In this document: positions 62,045-64,000 of the stretch, in pieces
Numbering within the stretch: the stretch's first letter is position 1
How the letters are laid out: every line of letters starts with the position of its first letter
NCBI GenBank assembly: GCA_026225945.1
Contig: JAMJFZ010003581.1
Location: forward strand, 8,126,501 to 8,190,500
From: Cricetomys ansorgei
Lineage: Eukaryota; Chordata; Mammalia; Rodentia; Nesomyidae
Direction: 5' to 3'
DNA: 64,000 bases
Position numbers and translations under genes: made by a program
Notes under the pieces: generated by a model
What the model saw: only the letters and a program-made list of their open reading frames with translations
Told to the model about the DNA's origin: nothing
Databases searched by the model: none

Positions 62045-62673
62045 CTATATGAATGTGAATGCATGCCATGGTGTGTGTGTATGGAGGTCATGGGAGAACT
62101 TGTGGTAGTTGGTTCTCTCCTTCCACTGTGGATTTCAGGGTTCAAATTCAGGTCCTGAGTCTTATGTCACTGGCATCATCACCTCCTACCCCACCCCACC
62201 CCCAACCCCTGTCCATACACCAGACAGTCCTCTTGGAGCATTTTTAAGACAGTTGCCTTAAAGCCATTGTCAAGCTGCTAATTATTTTTTCTTTGAATGT
62301 GCCAATTTCCTTGTTCTTTTCTACATCTGTGACTTGCTGAGAATGGTATGTTTATTCATCTATTTTTGAGACAAAGCCTAATTATGTAAGCCAGGTTGGC
62401 CATGAATTCGCCATCCTCAGAAGCTGACTTTGAGTAAGTATTGCTGAGCTGATTTTAAGAAGACGCTCACAGTGACCTCCAGTGTGATGCTAATAGCAAT
62501 AGCCTCACCTTGTCCTCCCTGTTTGTCTCCAGGAGTTGCCGCCATATAATGGCTATGGGCTACCTGAAGACTCCGCTCAGAATTGCTTTGCTCTCATTCC
62601 TAAAGCTCCCAGAAAGGATATCGTTAAAATGCTGGTGAATGACAACAAGGTGCTCCGCTATCTGGCTGCACTG
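42940..62673 (+). CDS. EFHC1: EFHC1 (myoclonin-1), exons 1-7 of a larger gene, 3' end outside window
   Basis: Seven coding exons were assembled by eye: 42940-43002, 46285-46506, 50555-50842, 51493-51642, 53714-53907, 59104-59324 and 62533-62673. All are bounded by AG and GT. Exons 1-4 and 6 end between codons; exon 5 should end after the first base of a codon. They cover about 426 of the usual 640 residues. EFHC1 is a microtubule-inner protein of ciliary doublets related to Chlamydomonas Rib72, with three DM10 domains and one EF-hand; human variants have been linked, with dispute, to juvenile myoclonic epilepsy. Present here are DM10-1 (exon 3 and flanks), DM10-2 (exons 5-6) and the start of DM10-3 (exon 7). 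The rest of DM10-3 and the EF-hand are beyond the right edge. Exon 5 has one extra base (see its entry), so as written the frame is broken after about residue 284. Identity is by remembered similarity. Confidence 0.95.
43628..43672. repeat. (TG)n microsatellite in EFHC1 intron 1
   Basis: Interrupted TG run, followed by an antisense B1 at 43685-43790. Intron 1 as a whole is 43003-46284. Confidence 0.93.
43868..44258 (+). repeat. B1 fragment and B2-type SINE with (CA)n tail
   Basis: B1-like 43868-43975 (CTTTCAGGAAGCCAGGACAT), then B2-like 44022-44210 (GGCTTGGAGGATAACGC, CAGATCCCTGGAACCCATGT), then a CA run at 44211-44258. Confidence 0.65.
44388..44572 (-). repeat. ID/B1 composite SINE, antisense
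   Basis: TTTTGAGACAAGGTCTCATG to CTACCAACTGAGCCAGGCTT. A further antisense B1 is at 44900-45032. Confidence 0.75.
45195..45413. repeat. (CT)n and (TA/TG)n simple repeats
   Basis: CT/CCCT run at 45195-45250 and alternating AT/GT run at 45370-45413. Bases 45414-46020 after it include a GGAAA-rich stretch at 45940-45990 and otherwise nothing recognised. Confidence 0.93.
46022..46210 (+). repeat. B2 SINE just upstream of EFHC1 exon 2
   Basis: AAGCTGGAGAGATGACTCGG to TCAATTCCCAGCACCCGCAT; it ends about 75 bases before the exon 2 acceptor. Confidence 0.88.
46285..46506 (+). CDS. EFHC1: EFHC1 coding exon 2
   Basis: This is 74 codons, phase 0 at both ends, after the acceptor TTCTCTTCTCCAG and before the donor AAG/GTATCA. 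The peptide contains GIGGDRL and [19 protein letters not shown], characteristic of EFHC1 just before DM10-1. A frame starting at the internal ATG 46354 that reads into the intron to 46623 is a read-through shadow, not a separate gene. Confidence 0.95.
47165..47577 (-). mobile_element. Rodent LTR fragment (MaLR-like), antisense
   Basis: TCAGTTAGGGTTTCTACCGC, GGGGAGGAAAGGGTTTATTT, AGGAACCTGGAGGCAGGAGC order, ending CGTCAAGTTGACGTAAGACC. In EFHC1 intron 2 (46507-50554). Confidence 0.7.
48358..48575 (+). repeat. B2 SINE
   Basis: GGGCTGGAGAGAGAGAATAT to GATGCCCTCTTCTGTCC and an AAAAC-rich tail. Bases 47578-48357 before it show no gene; a short antisense B1 is at 48622-48705. Confidence 0.88.
49009..49198 (+). 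repeat. B2 SINE
   Basis: AGGACTGGAGAGATGGTTCG to an AAAATAAAAT tail; carries ACCCTCTTCTGG at 49133-49144, the reverse of a CTCF-like core with one mismatch. B1 and B2 pieces follow at 49395-49470 and 49500-49605. Bases 49606-50554 are otherwise unassigned intron. Confidence 0.9.
50555..50842 (+). CDS. EFHC1: EFHC1 coding exon 3 (first DM10 domain)
   Basis: This is 96 codons in phase 0, from acceptor TTGCATGTTACAG to donor CAG/GTATAA. The peptide [13 protein letters not shown], then [17 protein letters not shown], then [11 protein letters not shown] is the DM10 pattern: a folded beta-rich module that in this family lines doublet microtubules. It covers residues about 96-191, essentially the whole of DM10-1. 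Upstream sequence from 50435 is open in frame but lies before the acceptor, so it is intron. Confidence 0.95.
51493..51642 (+). CDS. EFHC1: EFHC1 coding exon 4 (linker between DM10-1 and DM10-2)
   Basis: This is 50 codons in phase 0, acceptor GGAATTTCAG and a consensus donor CAA/GTAAGT. It encodes [15 protein letters not shown], then [19 protein letters not shown] and QFLTFDKQ, the linker that leads into DM10-2. The intron before it is short (650 bases). Confidence 0.94.
51810..52000 (-). repeat. B2/B3-type SINE, antisense
   Basis: TGTGTGCATGCCTCAGCCTC to CCTTTACCCGACAGGCCATC, in EFHC1 intron 4 (51643-53713). Confidence 0.6.
52146..52530 (-). mobile_element. Rodent LTR fragment (MaLR-like), antisense
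   Basis: TTAGTTAGGATTACTATTGC to TGTCAAGTTGACATAAAAAC, closest to the 47165 copy. Bases 52531-52949 after it show no gene. Confidence 0.7.
52950..53261 (-). repeat. Two tandem antisense B1 SINEs
   Basis: First 52950-53112 (TTGAGACAGGGTCTCACTAT), second 53113-53261 (TTTCGAGACAAGGTCTCACT), back to back, about 450 bases upstream of exon 5. Confidence 0.85.
53714..53907 (+). CDS. EFHC1: EFHC1 coding exon 5 with an apparent +1 frameshift
   Basis: The exon is 194 bases, against 193 expected (64 codons plus one base) from the human protein and the phase of exon 6. It opens in frame as [41 protein letters not shown]. At 53837-53840 the bases AAAC stand where a three-base codon (probably AAC) should be, so the downstream part, [20 protein letters not shown], is readable only in the next frame. 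Read as written and spliced to exon 6, translation stops at TGA 59135-59137. Acceptor (TTAAAG) and donor (A/GTAAGT) are intact and both halves are well conserved. That pattern suggests a homopolymer sequence error or a very recent mutation rather than an old pseudogene. The exon lies in DM10-2. Confidence 0.9.
54182..54605 (-). repeat. ID/B1 composite and B1 SINEs, antisense
   Basis: ID/B1 at 54182-54405 and B1 at 54485-54605 (TTTTGAGACAGAGTCTCACT). In intron 5 (53908-59103); bases 54606-55239 after it show nothing recognised. Confidence 0.7.
55240..55427 (+). repeat. B2 SINE with (CA)n
   Basis: GTGGCTGGAGCAATGGCTCA to GGTCTCTACACACACACACA; the CA run is at about 55378-55416. Confidence 0.85.
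55642..55885 (+). repeat. B1 SINE with C-rich and A-rich tail
   Basis: GGGGCGGTGGTGGTGCACAC to CAGTGAAACCCTGTCTCAAA, then (CCCCA)n and GAAA-rich tail to 55885. Confidence 0.92.
56070..56260 (+). repeat. B2 SINE carrying a CTCF-like core
   Basis: TGGGGCTGTAGAGATGGCTC to an AATAAATAAATC tail; TGCCCTCTTCTGG at 56181-56193 is the reverse complement of the CTCF-like core CCAGAAGAGGGCA. Confidence 0.92.
56592..56830 (+). repeat. B1 SINE with target-site duplication
   Basis: CCAGGCGGTGGTGGCACACA to GAGAAACCCTGTCTCAAT with a 110-base A-rich tail, flanked by ACTACAATAAG at 56581-56591 and 56831-56841. Confidence 0.93.
56876..57119 (+). repeat. B2 fragment followed by a (TG)n run
   Basis: GGACTAGAGAGATGACTCAG to CATCTGTAACTCCAGTTAC (56876-56990), then unique or L1 sequence and a TG run at 57082-57119. 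Confidence 0.75.
57160..57412 (+). mobile_element. L1 3' region fragment, sense
   Basis: GTATCCATCAACTAATGGTT, ATTCATAAAAAAGAATGAAA, CCAACATGGATAGAATTCAG and AAGTACCACATGATCTCACA. A B1 at 57413-57525 interrupts its continuation at 57530-57600. Confidence 0.8.
57608..57715 (+). repeat. B2-type fragment
   Basis: GGCCTGGGAAGATGGCTCAC to GATTCCCCAGCGCCCACATA. Confidence 0.65.
57795..58015 (+). mobile_element. URR1-like hAT DNA transposon copy, best preserved
   Basis: GCAGTGGCTTTCAACCTTCC at the left and ACAGGTTGAGAACTGCTG at the right are inverted ends; 221 bases with no coding capacity. Bases 58016-59103 after it show no gene before exon 6. Confidence 0.8.
59104..59324 (+). CDS. EFHC1: EFHC1 coding exon 6 (second half of DM10-2)
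   Basis: This is 221 bases: the last two bases of a lysine codon plus 73 codons, ending in phase 0 at CAG/GTAATG. The acceptor is a pyrimidine-rich tract ending CCTGTTAG. The peptide contains [21 protein letters not shown], split here as [10 protein letters not shown] then [13 protein letters not shown], followed by [20 protein letters not shown], the C-terminal half of DM10-2, and EPPPVKQ. The frame is clean when entered with the expected phase. Confidence 0.94.
60258..60330 (-). repeat. ID-like SINE fragment, antisense
   Basis: CATCAAACCTGAGACGCTGC to CTAAATCTCCAGCCCTC, in intron 6 (59325-62532). Bases 59325-60257 and 60331-61034 are otherwise unassigned. Confidence 0.55.
61035..61180. repeat. 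(CCTT)n/(CCCT)n polypyrimidine tract
   Basis: About 145 bases of pyrimidine, followed by a partial antisense B1 (61181-61275) and a B2/B3-like antisense piece (61405-61575). Confidence 0.96.
61691..62090. repeat. Nested (TG)n minisatellite inside a B2-type element
   Basis: Seven copies of GCATGCCATG or its A variant, at 61721, 61788, 61833, 61886, 61941, 61988 and 62061, alternate with TG runs; six are preceded by TATATGAATGTGAAT. Repeat lengths vary from 45 to 73 bases with TG number. Flanks (61670-61690 and 62085-62200) look like an antisense B2/B3. Confidence 0.95.
62533..62673 (+). CDS. EFHC1: EFHC1 coding exon 7 (start of DM10-3)
   Basis: This is 47 codons in phase 0, acceptor TTTGTCTCCAG and donor CTG/GTGAGG. 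It encodes [10 protein letters not shown], then [18 protein letters not shown] and [13 protein letters not shown], the lead-in and first strand of DM10-3. Position 62674 to the end of the window is intron 7; no eighth exon is seen, so about 214 C-terminal residues, including the EF-hand, are outside. Confidence 0.94.
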
Positions 62674-63049
62674 GTGAGGCAAATTTTATACGCTCTTCTT
62701 CTTCTTCTATCTCGGTACATAGGACAGTTGTCATTTTGTCTACAGGGTGTAGGTAACAGCGTCAGAGTCCCGTGTCCACTACAGAAAACACTGCATCTGG
62801 TAGTCAGCCATCAGAAAGGTTAGGTAATATGGGGTAAGGCAAAGTGTTTCTGAACCAAGACCTAGTTCAATTCCTGACTCCCCACGAGCCATTCTTAGAT
62901 CCATAATCTCTCCCTCCTATATCTCAAAACTTGCATCTATTTTGCCTCTGTTAGGCAATTTCAGACTGAAGAATTGGTTAAAAAAAACCAAAACACTTGT
63001 TAAAATAAATCTATTGCATTTTTAAAACAAATCCCTTAAGAAATGGAGA

Positions 63050-63265
63050 CTAAAGGGTGGGGCTCTGAGATTCAGAAGCCATACACCATTCCCAGTTACT
63101 TCTTTGCGCCTCCTGCTTGTGGTTAGAGATGCGGTTACTCCGCAGCCGCGCCAGCACCTGCCGACTGCTACCTCTGCTCCACCCTCATGGACTCTAACAC
63201 TCTGGAACCAAGAGCCCCAACAAACCCTTCTATAAGTTTCCTTGTTCACGGCGTTTTATCACTCT
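63050..63265 (+). mobile_element. MaLR-type LTR fragment, sense
   Basis: CACCCTCATGGACTCTAACA, CTCTGGAACCAAGAGCC, CTTCTATAAGTTTCCTTG and GGCGTTTTATCAC follow an MT/ORR1-type LTR end. The rest of intron 7 (62674-63049 and 63266-64000) shows no exon or repeat I can name. Confidence 0.6.
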
Positions 63266-64000
63266 GCGGGAGGGATAGAGCTTCGGATGTATATGTAGCT
63301 CGCTGCAATGTCAGAGTTCTTAGACGCTCCAGCAGTGAACCTCACCGCACATAGGGAAGCCCAGATGTTGCTCTACTCCCCGACCTGAGCCTCAATGCTA
63401 CAAACTTGGTTTGTTCCCAGCTGATGAGATCTGTGAGGGTGGAGCTATTTTCCCTGTAGGCTTGTCTGGCTCAGTTGAGCCTTTTAGTACTTGCGCCTGC
63501 ACAGAAGGGGCATCCAGCCCTCCTGATCTCCACGGCTGCTCACTGGAGCAATCTCTGTCCCTGGGGCTGTGGTGAGCCGACAGGCTTCACACTTATGTCT
63601 TGTTCCCTGTCCTCAGATCCCCAGATAGCTTAGTTTTAAACAATAGGTTCTCAAAAAGCACCCAGCCGTAGTGCTGCTCTCTGAGCTGGGGACTCCTCTA
63701 ACCTTTTGGAGCCTTAAGAAGACTGTGCGCTTGTCATGTTGCTGGGCTTGCTTTCCGGGTGAGACTTCTCCCCCTGCTGGGAGCCATGTGGCTGTGCTGT
63801 GCTCAGCCTGCTTTCTTCCCAGGGCTCTGCCTTTGCAATTCTCTTCTGCATCCTACCATCCCTCTTGTAAACTGCTGACACTCTTCCTCTCTTTCTGTCT
63901 TTGGACTCATTTTAAGGTCAGGGGTTCTTAAATAGAAATCCAGAATTTTCTTCTTTTGAAAAACTAGATCTACCAATATAGGGCCTATACCCCACAAGGC

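Noticed and set aside
61668..62158. Cys/Val-rich and His/Thr-rich frames of 133-155 codons
   Set aside because: Produced by the nested TG array; codon content follows the repeat period.
1..64000. CRISPR arrays, operons, phage or plasmid genes
   Set aside because: Repeats here are SINEs, LTRs and microsatellites, and genes have introns; nothing is prokaryotic.

Overview
This window is nuclear DNA of a muroid rodent (mouse, rat, hamster or vole type). It is dense in B1, B2 and ID/B1 SINEs, rodent LTR fragments, L1 pieces and long simple repeats. The two protein-coding genes recognised are vertebrate PAQR8 and EFHC1, in the order and orientation I recall for human 6p12. I could not fix the species. 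No bacterial, plasmid or CRISPR-like content was seen.

Layout: positions 1-25979 hold no coding gene and are best read as the large intron upstream of the PAQR8 coding exon, with SINEs, microsatellites, a 19-bp minisatellite and a (CA)n higher-order repeat. The complete single-exon PAQR8 reading frame (354 codons, a seven- or eight-pass progestin/adipoQ receptor) is at 26021-27085, followed by probable 3' UTR. From 30.5 to 42.1 kb is intergenic sequence with repeats and an old, broken nuclear copy of mitochondrial DNA (tRNA-Tyr plus COX1). A GC-rich promoter near 42.7-43.0 kb carries two RFX X-box-like palindromes and an NRF1-like site. It starts EFHC1, whose first seven coding exons (42940-62673, about 426 of about 640 codons) lie in the window; the remaining exons are beyond the right edge.

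EFHC1 is a ciliary-axoneme protein with three DM10 domains and a C-terminal EF-hand. The X-boxes next to its start fit RFX control of ciliary genes. PAQR8 is an unrelated membrane steroid receptor that only shares the neighbourhood. All EFHC1 exon boundaries seen here are canonical and in phase, except that exon 5 carries one extra base. That base would shift the frame and stop translation early in exon 6. It is either a sequence error or a real lesion and is the main point to check.

I did not find evidence for a wholly new biological system. The strongest leads are the EFHC1 frameshift, the paired X-boxes overlapping a short upstream ORF, a divergent splice donor upstream of EFHC1, the COX1 NUMT interrupted by younger retroelements, CTCF-like motifs (one standalone, others inside B2 SINEs), and two nested dinucleotide/minisatellite arrays.
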